Positions 42,390-54,989 of a stretch of DNA of 64,000 bases are shown here, piece after piece; the first letter of the stretch is position 1; the number at the start of each line of letters is the position of its first letter. The stretch is from Acorus gramineus (lineage: Eukaryota; Streptophyta; Magnoliopsida; Acorales; Acoraceae), in contig JAUJYN010000052.1 of assembly GCA_030737835.1 (NCBI GenBank), positions 1-64,000 on the forward strand, given 5' to 3'. Made by a program: the position numbers and the translations under genes. The notes under the pieces are model-generated. The model was not told the origin of the DNA and did no database searches. It saw nothing but the letters and a program-made list of their open reading frames with translations.

Positions 42390-42610
42390 ATTGCTCATTA
42401 AGGGATGATGTCTTCTTCTAGCCTTCCTACTCAGGATTAAGGGGCCTTGCAGGGTCAGCGTTGAGACCCGGGCTAGGGTACTCCGTGTTCCTTGTTTGGT
42501 TGTCGGGATATCCTATATCGGGACCTCATGGTGCCCTGCCAAGGTTTCTTTTCCCAGTTAAGGAATACCTTAGAAGCATCAAATTGATGGTGGATTTTTC
42601 CCTCTCACTT
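42390..42610 (+). repeat. LTR-derived block inside element D's internal region
   Basis: It contains GATGATGTCTTCTTCTAG, GGGGCCTTGCAGGGTCAGCG, the GAGACCCGGGCTAGGGTACTC block and TTTCTTTTCCCAG. It closely parallels 21896-22090 inside element A, in the same orientation and at a similar place between gag and RT remnants. Confidence 0.7.
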
Positions 42611-43179
42611 GGAAGGTGCTGTAGCGAGTGGTGATGCGTACGATCGGGATTGGGTGCATCCTATTGCAGCTTGGTGGGCGATTGCTTGTGGACTGGGTTC
42701 CACAGTGGCATCTGGAGTCGCTTCGATATATCATTGAGCGTTGTAGCTGCCCGGTTGAGGCCAGAGTCCTGTGAGGTGCTCCCAGATCCTATGCTTGTGG
42801 TGCGCCATATGGCAGAGATAGTGGGCTTGGGAGGCTACCAGGTAGAGGCCACACCGGGAGAGTGCTGCTAAATGATGTCGAGAGCGTGGACTCCCCGTGA
42901 TGAATCTTCCCATGGAGTGCAGGATGCTGGAGTTCCAATGGTTGTAGATGAGCGACCTATCTCTGGCAGCATGTGAAGCACAGTTGTGGATACTGTCGCG
43001 TTTTGCCCCACATTGGTCGCAAATAAGGAGACGCGATGCTAGCGTTCATGATGGGACTCAACCGCCCTATTAGATAAATGACGTCGCATAGGCATTGTCG
43101 AGGTTCGACGACCCCTTATTGCGTGTCTTGTGGATTAAGTGTGGTTGAGCGACTTACCAAGCGTGTAAGTGTCATCATG

Positions 43180-44532
43180 AGCGCCAGGCATGCTCGAGGA
43201 GCAGAATCTGGACTTAATTGTTCGTGGTGTTGTTTTGATCTCCCCATGGAGGTTGAAGATCAATTACCTTTGCCGCGAATCGATGATCTATTTGACCAGC
43301 TCTGGGAGCGAGTGTCTGCTGTTAGATCGATCTTCGCACAAGGGTACCACAAGTTAGAGATCCGAGAGTTGGACATCCCGTAGATGGCCTTTCGTGACCG
43401 TTCAGGCACTACGAGTTTTAAGTACTGCCGTCGGGGTTGACGAATGCGCTGGATGCCTTCGTGGATCTCAAAAGTTTTATTGGGCCTCCGTGGACTACTT
43501 TGAGGTAGTCTTCATTGAGATTGCTGTGGTGCGATGAAAAAGGCGATATGGGTGACCTTGTTTCCCCAGGTTGGCATGCCCTCAGGCAAAGTTCGAGAAT
43601 CATCATTGAGTGGAAAGCGTCAGTCCATCGAGATTCCTCAGTGGATGTGGGAGTGGGTTATCAGGGATTGTTGCAGACTCGCTAATGTCACGTTCGGGTC
43701 ACGACGCCGTCTAGGTGATCATTGACCGACTGACTAACTCTTGCTTCCCTCCCTAATGCAACTGATTGAGTCTCTGGACGCCTTGACGTGGGTTTTCACC
43801 TTCGCGATTGTTCGTCTTCATGGCACTCCAGTCGGCGCTATTTTCGGTTGAGACGCGAGGGTTACTTTGAGGTTGTGGCGCAGCCTTTGGCGCGAGCCTC
43901 CATTTAAGTATAGCGTTTCATCGCCGATGGACAGCCAGACAAAGAGGACGATTCAGACCTTGGAGGACATGCTAAGTGCCTGCGTGCTCGATGATGAGGG
44001 CAGTTGGGTGAGGCACCACCCATTTGTTGGGGTATGCCTGCAAGACGACTGCCATTCGAGCACCCAGATGGATCTGTGAAAGGCACTCTACAGGCGCAGT
44101 TTTATACCTCCCTTGTGTTGGGACGGTTGAGGAGTGCCAGTTGGAGGGGCCATAAGTTAGTTATTTGACCTTGCGGTGGCCAGGTTGGTTCGTGTGTACA
44201 TCTACACCTCCCAGAACCGACAGAAGGGCTACCCAGGTCATTGTCGCCAGGGGCTCACCTTTGGGTTTGGCGACCATATTTTCAAGAAGGTGTCCGGGTT
44301 AAAGGGCACCCTCTGTTTCGACGTTCGGGGCAAGCTGAGTTTGCTCTTTAATGGGACCATTTCTCGTCATTGAGCGGAATGGGGAGGTGGCTTATCATGT
44401 TGCCTTTCCCCCACAGCTGGCTCATGCCCACGACGTCGTCCTTGTCTCATGACCGGGGCGTTATGTCCACGATCCAGCTCATGTCATTCTGTTCGACTGT
44501 CTCATCCTCAAGGTGGATTTGTCGTTCGTGGA
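43180..44532 (+). pseudogene. Element D RT and integrase remnants
   Basis: The RT part gives [19 protein letters not shown], then YHKLEIRELDIP and a stop, corresponding to the start of RT in element B. From about 43541 the sequence matches integrase: [26 protein letters not shown]-like residues, then [19 protein letters not shown] and the GDHIFKKVS region. Many stops and indels are present. It is cut at about 44532 by a family 1 LTR. Confidence 0.78.
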
Positions 44533-47500
44533 CCCAGGGACGCGGCAAGTGTATATATAATATCAGAATCTACACAGGAGGTCAATAATATATATCATAC
44601 ACAGACAACTAGAATGACACACATGCAACAAAAAGGGGCTGACATGATATATACACCAAATGCGGAAGCAAAAGACTGAATCTGTGAATAAACATTCTAC
44701 AGACTCGATACACAATCATCTGTCCTGTGGGAGCCAATATACACAAATACAACTGAACATATACAAACACGTGCCAAGCACGGATATCAAATACATACAG
44801 TCAAGAAGGGATGCTGATAACCTCTGGCACTCGCGGAACGTGGCGCTGCTCCGCTACTGAAGGAATCCCTCGGAAAGCTCCAACTGCTGCTCCGGCTCTA
44901 GCTCAGGCTCAGTGACCACTGGGGAAAAACATGTGCGAGGGGTGAGCCACACGCTCAGTGAACAGCACAACCCATGCATCACAGACAATATTTACCACAA
45001 TTCCATTATTTATCCAGTCTCCAAGACATAACAACATAATCCAGTGGTTCGTACTTCGCCGAACCACCACACCCTCACCCTCACCCATCAATGGGTGACA
45101 TAGGCTATTGGGACTGATAATCATCTATTCACAAATCCAGTAGGTCGCTCATCGCCAACCCACTACACCCTCACCCTCACCCTCAACGGGTGACATAGGA
45201 TTTTGGGACTGACTAGGCTGTTGGTCACCCTTGGTCCACCGATAGTCTCTCCCTCCACTCCGTAGGCCGCCTGGTCTACTCCCACATTCAGCACAGTCCG
45301 TCACCAAATCAGGAGGTGCCTACTAATGGGAGCCCTCTGTCAGGAAGGCCCTGTCTAACGCTGGGGGTAGCCTCTACCGGATCCAACGCAGGGAACAGAA
45401 CAGCCTATCCATACGCATATGATCCACTCAGATCCGCCGACAACACATCTCTACCACTCAAATGTCATGAACTCTTCAGAGTTCCTCCAGGGCGCATATC
45501 CAAGATGCGGGGAATAAGTAAAATCAAAAGCAGTGTTGGAATATCATTGGGGGAAAGAAACTCGGGAGGGCGGCGTGAGTTCCCGATACAGGATACCCCG
45601 ACAACCAAACAAGGAACACGGAGTACCCTAACACGGGTCTCACCGCTGTCCTCGCAAGGCCCCTCCCCTATAATATTCACTACACATGCTAATAATCATA
45701 CAAAACATACAACATTACTTATAATATTATTGGGACTAGAAACCTTGGGAGAGCAGCATGAGGTCCCGATAGAGGACATCCCGACAACCAAACAAGGAAC
45801 ACGGAGTACCCTAACACGGGTCTCACCGCTGTCCTCGCAAGGCTCCTCCCGATAATATTACCTAAGGCATGCGATTTAACATACACTAGCATTTAATTGA
45901 ATAAATAAACTAGTAGGACGCATACACAGGTCGAGGTTTCCTAACAAGAAACAGGGGACATGGTGCATGGCTCATACACATATCCTAAGGGTGCAAGTCC
46001 CTAACATACAAGTCTAGGGTAGCATGCATTCTACAATTTAATCATACGAGCATGGATTACATATTATTGCAGGTTAATATACATCCACGGTGCCCCAGGA
46101 GAGGTCAGTATACGCCCAAGTGCGTATAACACCTCTCTACTGGGTTGGATTGTCCCACTCACCAGTATCTGGGTCGTCGCGCGACCGCCCGTCGAGATCT
46201 GCAAGACAGGGTATTACTTGGTAAGTATAAATCCACAAATATCATTAAATACTCAAATAAATACCCCAAAAACCCACCACAAACACCCAACACTCGATCA
46301 AACGTGCACACGACCCGCACGCACGCTAGCCCGAGCACTCCAGCAACTACCCGCACGGCCGGCAACCACCCGCACGGCCACCCGACCGCCCGGGTGCACC
46401 GCCGCGCCTCCGCCCGCGCACCCCGCGCGCCTTGCACCGGCCCGCGAGCACCCCGCGCGCCCCCGCGCGCAGCGCCTCGCCTCACGCGCACCCCGCGCGC
46501 ACCTCCGCCACCTCGCCGTGCCTCGCGCGCACCACCGCCGCCTCGCCGCGCCCCGCGCGCACCACCACGGCCTCGCCGCGCCCTCCGCGCGCACCCTGCA
46601 CTCGGCCAACACCTCGCGCACGCCTAGCACCTTGCGCACACCCCGCCTGCTCGACCCGCACCTCGCGCACAGTACCCCGCCCAGCACCAGCCGCCCAGCA
46701 TGACCAGCACGCGCCCCGCACGCCCGCGCGCACGCCCATGCGCACGCACGCGCGCACGCCCGCGCGCGCCCGGCCTGCTGCGCTACTTGAGACCTCCAGC
46801 CCGAGCATGCCAGCACTGCCAGCCCGTCCCGCGCGCCCAGCATGACCAGCCCCTCGCACCAGACCTGCGCACGCCCGCGCGCACGCCGCGCGCCCGCACG
46901 CCCGCGCGCGCACGCGCGCATCCCCGCACGCGCCCAGCCTGCGCGCTGCCTGGGCCGCTGCCGCTGCTGCCTGCGCCCGAGGACAAGGCCTGCCACGGCT
47001 CGAGCACCTCCACCACCATCCGAAAGCCTCCAACGGCCTCCGACCGCCTCCCACTGCCCCCGACGGCCATCCACCGCCTCCGACCACCACCCAACCCTAG
47101 ATCCACCTCCCTAGCATACATCTATGCAAGAAAAGAGAAGAAAAAGATCTTACCAAGGGGAGGAAGCGAAGTCCGGACGCTCTCCGCGCACCGAAACCTT
47201 TCCCAAAGGCTCTCTTTCGCCCCGATCTACCACGGCCCTCGAAATGGCCCGAAACAGAGGACAAAGAGAGGGGGACGGAGTGGCTAGAATCGTCGGAATC
47301 GGGTTTTGAAAACACCGGAGTGTAGATCGGGACCCGATCTACACTTCTCGTGCTTTGGGTTTTTGATTTTGAGGGGTGTAGGGGGCTCAAACGGAAGAAA
47401 AACGGAGAAGAGGAGAGAGAGAGCTCAAGGTCGGGGATGATGAACAGTAACTCGGGTTTTAGATCCCACTTATTTATAGTGCGCGACTTAAAAACCCGGA

Positions 47501-47742
47501 TACGCCCCGGAACTGCGAAATTTTTGTAAACGATGCCGGAATTCGATGAAATTTTCGTGAGAGGCCTAAAATGGCACCAGGACACCAAATATGCAGTTAG
47601 ATTTCTAATCGGAGTCCTCTAACTCAGGACGATAGCTAACAGTCCAAAAATAAGCGGTTCCGATCAAAAACCGGTAAAAACCGAAAAACTGCCAGAACGC
47701 TCCAACGGTTACCAGCAGGCTAAAAGTGACACATATATAACA
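44533..47742 (-). mobile_element. Family 1 LTR nested in element D
   Basis: It runs from CCCAGGGACGCGGCAAGTG to GTGACACATATATAACA. About 25 terminal LTR bases plus about 8 host bases (GCAGTGGA in element C) are missing at the left junction, so a small deletion accompanied or followed insertion. It contains two minisatellite units (45050-45215), a doubled GAACACGGAGTACCCTA block (45530-45670 and 45724-45850), micro-exon 46163-46198, CpG block 46310-46990 and donor 47153. Confidence 0.82.
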
Positions 47743-47926
47743 TCGAGGTCAAGGACAAGCATGAGAAGAGGCTCCACGCTAAGACCGTTCCTATGATTAT
47801 ATTGGGTTGGCAGCGCCAGTCCGGTGCGAAGACCACTTGGGAGCAAAAGGTCTATGCATGATACTTTCGGTCTTCCCTTTGGGTTTCCTTAAATTTTGAG
47901 GACTAAATTTCCTAAGGGGGGAAGAA
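47743..47926 (+). pseudogene. Element D integrase tail and polypurine tract
   Basis: TCGAGGTCAAGGACAAGC resumes the pol sequence cut at 44532; the same run is uninterrupted in element C at about 29748. The polypurine tract AAGGGGGGAAGAA at 47914-47926 precedes the 3' LTR. Confidence 0.75.
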
Positions 47927-48375
47927 TGTTGTGCCTGTGTCATTTGGAGCACTCTGATTGAAAATTTGGGTACATAATTTTTTTTCCTAAGAAGTTATGT
48001 ATTCCTGGTTTGGTATTTAGATTTGATTTTGTTAAAATCCAAGATGAAGAGGTTTAATATGAGTTTACTATGAGATGTCCAGTTTTGAGTTAGCTTTCGT
48101 ACAGAAGTAGAATTAGATCAACTGGATTCTTGTAGTAAAAGTTATGGGTATTTTTCCAAGTGTACCCCGGGGAGGGAAATTCTGGCAGCAGCCCTGTTCT
48201 ATGATTAGCTCTAATTTCGGAATAGCTAGAGGGATTATTTGATCTTGGCATAAACATGAAAGTTGTAGATAATCCTCTTGGCTTTCCAACGGACTTGGAA
48301 TTTTGCAATTCGGAGCTATATTGAGGAAGTTATGGCTGTTCCAGTGAAGCGTGCGCAGAATTTCTAGTCAAAGGG
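47927..48375 (+). repeat. Element D 3' LTR, truncated
   Basis: It starts TGTTGTGCCTGTGTCATTTGG and matches the first 450 bases of the 5' LTR. It ends at TCAAAGGGC, where inverted copies of its own sequence begin. Confidence 0.85.
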
Positions 48376-48547
48376 CGCATGCTTCACTGGAACAGCCATA
48401 ACTTCGGAATAGCTAGAATTTCGGAATAGCTAGAAATTCTGCGCATGCTTCACTGGAACAGCCAGAATTTTGGAATAGCTAGAAATTTTGCGCATGCTTC
48501 ACTGGAACAGCCATAACTTCTTCAATATAGCTCCGAATTGCACAATT
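48298..48547. repeat. Fold-back structure with about 68-bp arms
   Basis: The arm 48298-48360 (LTR sense, through GGAGCTATATTGAGGAAG and TGGCTGTTCCAGTGAAGC) is matched in reverse complement by 48481-48547, with only a few differences. Between the arms lie two shorter antisense copies (about 48375-48404 and 48435-48464), separated by GGAATAGCTAGAATTT-type spacers that also come from the LTR (about 48217-48232). The pattern suggests repeated template switching. Confidence 0.85.
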
Positions 48548-48606
48548 CTAAGCATATATGGAACCGTATGTGTTGTTCCAACAAAGTTTGTTCTTTCTAT
48601 TAACAG

Positions 48607-48765
48607 ATATTTCATCACAATTGTACTGGATCATATCAGCAATTTGACACAGGTTCATGTTCTTTTTTAAAATTATTTTTTATTTTGTATAACAAATACA
48701 ATTTTCATCCAGGTGAATTTTGTATCAACTCAGGAATACCTACAACAATTGAAATCAACCCATCA
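48607..48765 (+). pseudogene. RPA70-like gene, exon remnants between the two insertion piles
   Basis: Two exon-like segments with AG/GT borders are seen: 48607-48652 and 48713-48765, the latter cut by element B. Joined, they read FHHNCTGSYQQFDTG, then EFCINSGIPTTIEINPS. The latter resembles the end of DBD-B, where RPA-like proteins carry a T-x-I-x-I-N-P motif. The phase does not follow directly from the exon ending at 37460, so an exon between them may be lost or damaged. The upstream boundary with the fold-back structure at 48547 is a rearrangement junction. Confidence 0.6.
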
Positions 48766-51485
48766 TGTCACTCCCCAGGGCGGCCGTCCCCGGAACGCGG
48801 TAATAGTATATATGATATCAGCAGTCTATACAGGGGGTCAATAATATACTCTAAACAACATCAAAATGACAACACAGACAAAAGCAAGGCTGACATGATA
48901 TATACACCAAATAGCGGAAGCTAAAAGACTGAGTCTGTAATTCAAAAACACATTACAGACTCGATACATAATCAACTGTCCTGTGAGAGCCAATATATAC
49001 AATGACATCCAATATAATAAAAACGGGTGCCCAAGCACGGAAATATAATACATACAATAAAAAAGGGATGCTGATAGCCTCTAACACTCGCGGGAACGTG
49101 GCGCTGCTCCGCTACTGCTGAAATACCTCGGGGAGCTCCTCCTTCAGATCTGACTCAGTGATAACTGGAGAAAAAAATATGCGAGGGGTGAGCCACACGC
49201 TCAGTGAATAGCACAACCCATGCATCACAATTCATATTAACCTCTAAAATATTCAAAGCCTCAAAGTGGTAGAAACTACACAATCCAGTGGGTCGCTACA
49301 TCGCCGACCCACCACACCCACACCCTCACCCTCACCCTCCAACAGGTGACACGGCTATTGGGACTGACTAGGCTGTTAATCACCCTTGGTCCACCGATAG
49401 TCTCTCCTCCACTCCGTAGCCCGCCTGGTCTACTCCCACAATTCAGCACAGTCCGAAAACAAATCAGGAGGTACCTACTGATGGGAGCCCTCTGTCAGGA
49501 CGGCCTGTCTAACGCTGGGGCAGTCTCTATACGGATCCAACGAAGGGAACAGAAACAGCCTACCCACACGTATACGATCCAATCGGATCCGCCGGCAACA
49601 TCTTCCTAACAATTTAAATGTCACGAATTCTTGCGAATTCCTCCAGGGCGCATAACTACGATGCGGGGAAGCCTATATTATAACCGCATGGTTATAATAT
49701 TCACTAAGCATGCTCACTACTAAATAATTCACATTTGATTTAAAATAAATTAAACTAATGGGACACATGCATAGGTCAAGGCTTCCTAGCATGAAAATAT
49801 GGTATCAGGATGCATGGCTCTTACACATATCCTAAGGGTGCAAGTCCACAACGTACAAGGTCTAGGGTGGCATGCATACTACATAACAATCATGCCTGCA
49901 TAGATTACATATTATACAAGTTAATATTAAACTATGGTGCCCCAGGGGAGGACGATACACGCCTAAGAGCATATACGCCTCCCAACTGGGTTGGATTCTC
50001 CCACTCAACAATACCCGGGTCGTCGCGTGACCATTCGTCAAGATCTGCAAGAAGGGTATTTAACACGGTGAGTAAAATACACAAATACATACAAAAATAC
50101 ACTAAAAATACCCAACACTCGGACAAGCGTGCATACGGCCCGCACGCACGCGAGCCCGAGTGCCCCGACTCACTCCCGCACCCCCGGCGGCCATACGCAC
50201 GGCCACCCGCACGCGCACGCACGGGTGCGCACGTACGCACGCACACCCTCGCCCCGGGCGCACTGCCGCGCCCCAGCCCGCGCGCCCAGACACGCCGCAC
50301 GCTCGGGCGCACGCACGCGCGCGTCCAGCCCCGGATGCACCCGTGCGCACTGCGCCCCAGCGCAGCGCCCCGCACGCACGCCTGCTCGCCCTGCGGGCAC
50401 TGCGCCCCTTGCGCAGCACCCACACACCGCCCGCTCGCCCGCGTACTGCGCCCCCTGCGCAGCACCCGCGCACACCCGCGTCCCCTGCCAACTCGCCCGA
50501 CAGCGCGCCTGCCCTGCGCCTGCCAGCCTGCCCTGCCTACCTGCCTGCCGGCCCACGCGCGCAGGCCCAATGAGCCCGCACTGCCCGAGCCGACTCTACC
50601 ACCTCCCTCAGCCCTCCCCCACCCCAAACCCTCATGCTCACCTAGCACATCCAAAAACACCTCCTAAACATGCATCTAAACAAGAAAAGGAAGGAAAGAA
50701 GGCTCACCCAAGGAGAGGAAGGGAAGGGGAGGAGATCGGGTGCTCTTCGCGCACTGATTTACCACCTCCAAGACCACCACCACCAAGATCTCCACTCAGC
50801 CAAAGAGGGGCTGAAAACAGAGGTAAAAAGGGACCATGAGAGGGGGTCACACATGAGGGAACTCGAATCCGAGACCATACAAAGGTAGATCGGGTCCACA
50901 CCTTTCTTTTCTCCTTCTAGGGTTTCTTGATCCAACACCTTCTACTAGGTCTAAATGGGGTTTTAAAGAGAAGGGAGAGAGAGATTTGAAGTGGAGAAGA
51001 TGATGAATAGGGAGAGATCCTATTCCTAGGCGTGGACTTAAAGGGGGCCACACACACACCTCACACACTCACCACTTACACTTAGGAATAAAAAAGATTA
51101 GGTTAAGCTAGGTTTAGTTAGGTTTAGATGCACTTTGACCCTAGTCAACCCAACCACACTAAAAACCAAAACCCATTGACCAAGTCAAGGGTCAACTTTG
51201 ACCAAGTCAAGTCTCCCAATGACTTTTCGCTTGGTCAAAACCCGGATACGATTCGGAACTGTGAAATTCTGAAACGTTACCGGAATTCAATGAAATTTTC
51301 GTGAGTGGCTTGAAATGGCACCAGGACACATAATATGCAGTTAGATTTTCAATCGGAGCTCTCAAACTCAGGGTGACAGCCAAAAGTCCAAAATTTTAGC
51401 GGTTTCGATCAAAAAAAAAAAGTTAAAAAATTGCCAGAATGCTCCAATGGTTACCAGAAGGCTAAAAAGTGACACATATATAACA
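48766..51485 (-). repeat. Element B 3' LTR (2,720 bp)
   Basis: In plus coordinates it starts TGTCACTCCCCAGGGCGG and ends GTGACACATATATAACA. It contains an acceptor near 49163, minisatellite near 49320, hairpin 49676-49699, micro-exon 50009-50044 (donor GT changed to TT), CpG block 50130-50600 and donor 50707. A CA-rich microsatellite is at 51049-51075. Confidence 0.92.
49676..49699. repeat. Conserved perfect hairpin in LTR
   Basis: TATTATAACC, loop GCAT, GGTTATAATA: a perfect 10-base stem. The same stem with the same or another four-base loop occurs at 57330-57353 (GCAT) and 40277-40300 (TTGT). A copy with a 9-base stem is at 11952-11975. It lies in the second putative LTR intron. Confidence 0.85.
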
Positions 51486-51498
51486 TTCTTCCCCACTT
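51486..51498 (-). promoter_or_regulatory. Element B polypurine tract
   Basis: The minus strand reads AAGTGGGGAAGAA directly before the 3' LTR. The run of six G seen in elements A, C and D is interrupted by a T here. Confidence 0.8.
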
Positions 51499-51533
51499 AG
51501 GAAATTTTGTCCTCAAAATAAATACAAAAACAT

Positions 51534-54500
51534 CTAGGAAGGGAAAAGATGCGGATACGCGTCACGCATGGCGTCCTCGAGCTCCCAAGTGGCCTCGGCA
51601 CCGGAACGGTGCTGCCATCGCACCTTGACCAACTGGACGGTCTTGGTGCGGAGCCTCTTCTCGCGGCGGTCCAGGATCTCAATCGGCTGCTCCACGAATG
51701 ACAAGTCCGGCTCGAAGACGAGCGGCTCGAACGGGATGACGTGAGCAGGATCATGGACATAACGCCTCAGCTGCGAGACATGGAAGACGTCATGGGCCTG
51801 AGCCAACTGTGGGGGAGCTATGCGATAGGCCACCTCCCCAACTCGCTCGAGGATGAGGAACGGCCCAATGAAACGCGGACTCAGCTTGCCCCGCACACCG
51901 AAACGGAAGATGCCCTTCATCGGGGACACCTTCAAGAAGACATGGTCACCAACCTCGAAGGCGAGCTCACGGCGACGACGGTCGGCGTAGCTCTTCTGAC
52001 GGCTCTGAGCGACTCGGATACGCTCGCGAATCGTCTTGACCATCTCTGAGGTCTGGTGAATGATCTCTGGTCCCTCCAACTGGCGCTCTCCGACCTCGTC
52101 CCAACACAAGGGGGACCTGCAGCTGCGGCCATAGAGCGCCTCGTAAGGAGCCATCCGGATACTCGAGTGGTAGCTGTTGTTGTAGGCAAACTCCACCAAC
52201 GGAAGGTGCCTCTCCCAACTGCCCCCAAAATCGAGAACGCAGGCTCGCAGCATGTCCTCCAGGGTCTGAATCGTCCTCTGACTGGCCGTCCGTCTGCGGA
52301 TGAAACGCTGTACTGAAGTGGAGGTTCGTACCAAGGGCGTGCTGGAGGCTACGCCAGAACCTCGAAGTAAATCGCGCGTCTCGATCAGAAATGATGCTGA
52401 TGGGAGTGCCATGGAGACGAACAATCTCAGAGACAAACAACTGCGCCAGGGTGTCCAGAGAATCGGTGAGTCGGATGGGGAGGAAATGAGCGGACTTCGT
52501 CAGTCGGTCGACGATCACCCAGATGGCATCGCGACCCGAACGTGACCTCGGCAAACCCGAGACGAAGTCCATGGTGATCTGCTCCCACTTCCACTGAGGG
52601 ATCTCAATGGACTGCAGCTTCCCCGCAGGACGCTGATGCTCCGACTTCACCTGCTGGCATACTAAGCATCGGGCAACGAAACGGGCAATATCCGTCTTCA
52701 TCCCGCGCCACCAGTAGCCACGACGAAGGCCCCTGTACATCTTCGTGCCACCAGGATGCACTGTGTACCTCGAACGATGGGCCTCGTCCAAGATCTTCTG
52801 CTTCAGCTCTGCGTCGTCAGGAATGCATACCTGACCTCTGAACCGCAGGATCCTGTCCTCGCGAATCTGGTAGTTCGGACGCTCGCCCCGGGCGACGCCT
52901 TCAGAGAGGACTAGAAAGTGAGGATCCTGCCCCTGAGCCGTGCGGATCTCGTCGAGAAGAACTGGCTGCACCACTAGCCTGGCCAAAAAGCCACCCGCAG
53001 GAGTCTCTCGAACGCTGATCCAGTAAGCGGCCTCCTCAAGAAGCCTCCAACGACGTACAGCCATGGGGGCGGCCATGCCCAAGGGCTGCCTGCTGAGAGC
53101 ATCCGACACGACATTCGCCTTACCCGGATGGTAAGCGATGTCACAATCATAGTCCTTCAGGAACTCGACCCAACGTCTCTGACGCATGTTGAGCTCCGGC
53201 TGGGACTGCAAATATGTCAAGCTCTTATGATCAGTAAAGAGCTCGAACTCCTCGCCATAGAGGTAATGCCTCCACATCTTCAGCGCAAAGATGATCGCTG
53301 CCAACTCAAGGTCGTGGGTGGGGTAATTCTGCTCATGGGGCTTCAACTGACGCGACGCGTAAGCCACAACCTTACCGTGCTGCATCAGGACGCAACCCAC
53401 ACCCAACTGCGATGCATCGGAGTATACTGCGAACCCACCACTCCCAGACGGAAGGGTAAGAACTGGCGCTGAGGTGAGCCTTCGCTTCAACTCCTGGAAG
53501 CTCTCCTCGCAAGACGGGGACCACTCGAACCGGACATCCTTCCGAGTGAGGCGGGTAAGAGGTACAGCTATCTTCGAGAAACCCTCGACAAACCTCCTGT
53601 AATAACCCGCCAAGCCCAGGAAGCTCCGAATCTCTGTGGGTTCGACGGTCGACGCCAATTCGACACGGCGAGCGTCTTGCCCGGGTCCACAGATATGCCC
53701 TCGCCGGAAATCACATGGCCCAGAAAGGCCATACGCTCCAACCAAAACTCGCACTTGCTGAACTTGGCGAACAACTGATGTCGGGCCAAAGTCTCCAAGA
53801 CAGTGCGGAGATGGTGAGCGTGCTCCTCAAGACTCCTCGAGTACACCAATATGTCATCGATGAATACTACCACAAAGGAGTCGAGGAAGGGCCGAAACAC
53901 CCGGTTCATCAGATCCATGAAGGTTGCCGGCGCATTCGTCAACCCGAACGGCAGTACTCTGAACTCGTAGTGCCCATACCGGGTACGAAAGGCCGTCTTC
54001 GGAATATCTGATTCTCGGATCTTCAGCTGATAGTAGCCCGAGCGGAGATCGATCTTAGAAAAGACTCGCGCTCCCTGGAGCTGGTCAAACAGATCATCAA
54101 TCCGCGGCAAGGGGTACTTGTTCTTCACTGTCCGCTTGTTCAGCTGCCTGTAATCGATACAAAGCCGCAGCGAACCGTCCTTCTTTCAGACGAACAGTAC
54201 AGGGGCTCCCCACGGAGAAACACTCGGACGTGCGAAGCCCTTCTCCAACAACTCCTCCAACTGCTCCTTGAGCACCTTCAGCTCTGCTGGGGCCATCCAG
54301 TACGGAGCTCTCGAAATCGGCTCGGTCCCCGGAATCAGATTTATCTCAAACTCGATCGCGCGATCCGGCGGTAACCCTGGAAGATCATCAGGGAAAACCT
54401 CGGGATACTCTGCCACGACCGGAGTCTGACTGATATCTGCCCGCAGCGGTGCGTCCTCCTGAGCAATATACGCCAGAAAGCCCTCGCATCCTCCCTGAAG

Positions 54501-54962
54501 GAGTCTCCACGCCTGGATGGACGACACGAACCCCAAAGGGGCTACGTCACGATCGCCCACGAACTGGAAAGACCTCCGACCCGGAAGGTGGAAAGACACT
54601 GACTTAGCAAAACAGTCGATGCTGGCGTGACTAGCTGAGAGCCAATCCATTCCCAGGATGGCATCGAAGTCCGTCATAGCGAGCTCCACCAACTCCACTG
54701 GGAACTCATGCTCCGCAACTACCACGGTACACCCTCGGTACACAGAATGGAGGAGAATACGGTCTCCTACAGGCAATGATATCTCCAGGATAACATCTAA
54801 AGGGGCGGACGCCACGCCCATCCGTCTCGCAAAAGCGAGACACACGAACGAGTGCGTGGCTCCGGAATCAAATAACACATATGCAGGGAGCTGGGAGATC
54901 TGAACAATACCTCGGACCACGCTACTCAAAGCCTGAGCCTCCTCTGCCGAAAGCGCTGCCAC
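51534..54962 (-). pseudogene. Element B pol: protease, reverse transcriptase, RNase H, integrase, chromodomain-like tail
   Basis: Reading down the minus strand, the protease has FDSGATHSFVC. The RT begins after PEVFPDDLPGLPP and carries a TGA at 54186-54188 just before KKDG, then [25 protein letters not shown] and catalytic [10 protein letters not shown] (about 53850-53870). A frameshift near 53655 leads to RNase H ([24 protein letters not shown]). Integrase follows with [15 protein letters not shown] and CLVCQQVK (HHCC zinc site), then the D, D, E residues in [18 protein letters not shown] and TDGQSE. A second frameshift near 52285 leads to the integrase C-terminus, ending KVRWQHRSGAEATWELED, a chromodomain-like tail as in Tekay/Del chromoviruses. 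Three lesions make this copy non-functional; all domains are present. Confidence 0.93.
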
Positions 54963-54989
54963 TCGGCCCTGAACAAACTGCGGCTGAGG

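Larger units (their letters stand above)
38507..48375 (+). mobile_element. Element D: family 2 Ty3/gypsy element, degenerate, with nested LTR
   Basis: It consists of a 5' LTR (38507-41996), primer site, a short gag start, LTR-like internal sequence, RT and integrase remnants, a nested family 1 LTR (44533-47742), a polypurine tract and a truncated 3' LTR (47927-48375). Coding regions are too broken to be functional. The 3' LTR ends in a fold-back rearrangement next to RPA sequence. Confidence 0.85.

Noticed and set aside
52056-52545. Plus-strand open frames across element B pol
   Set aside because: They mirror the minus-strand integrase, which has clear catalytic motifs.
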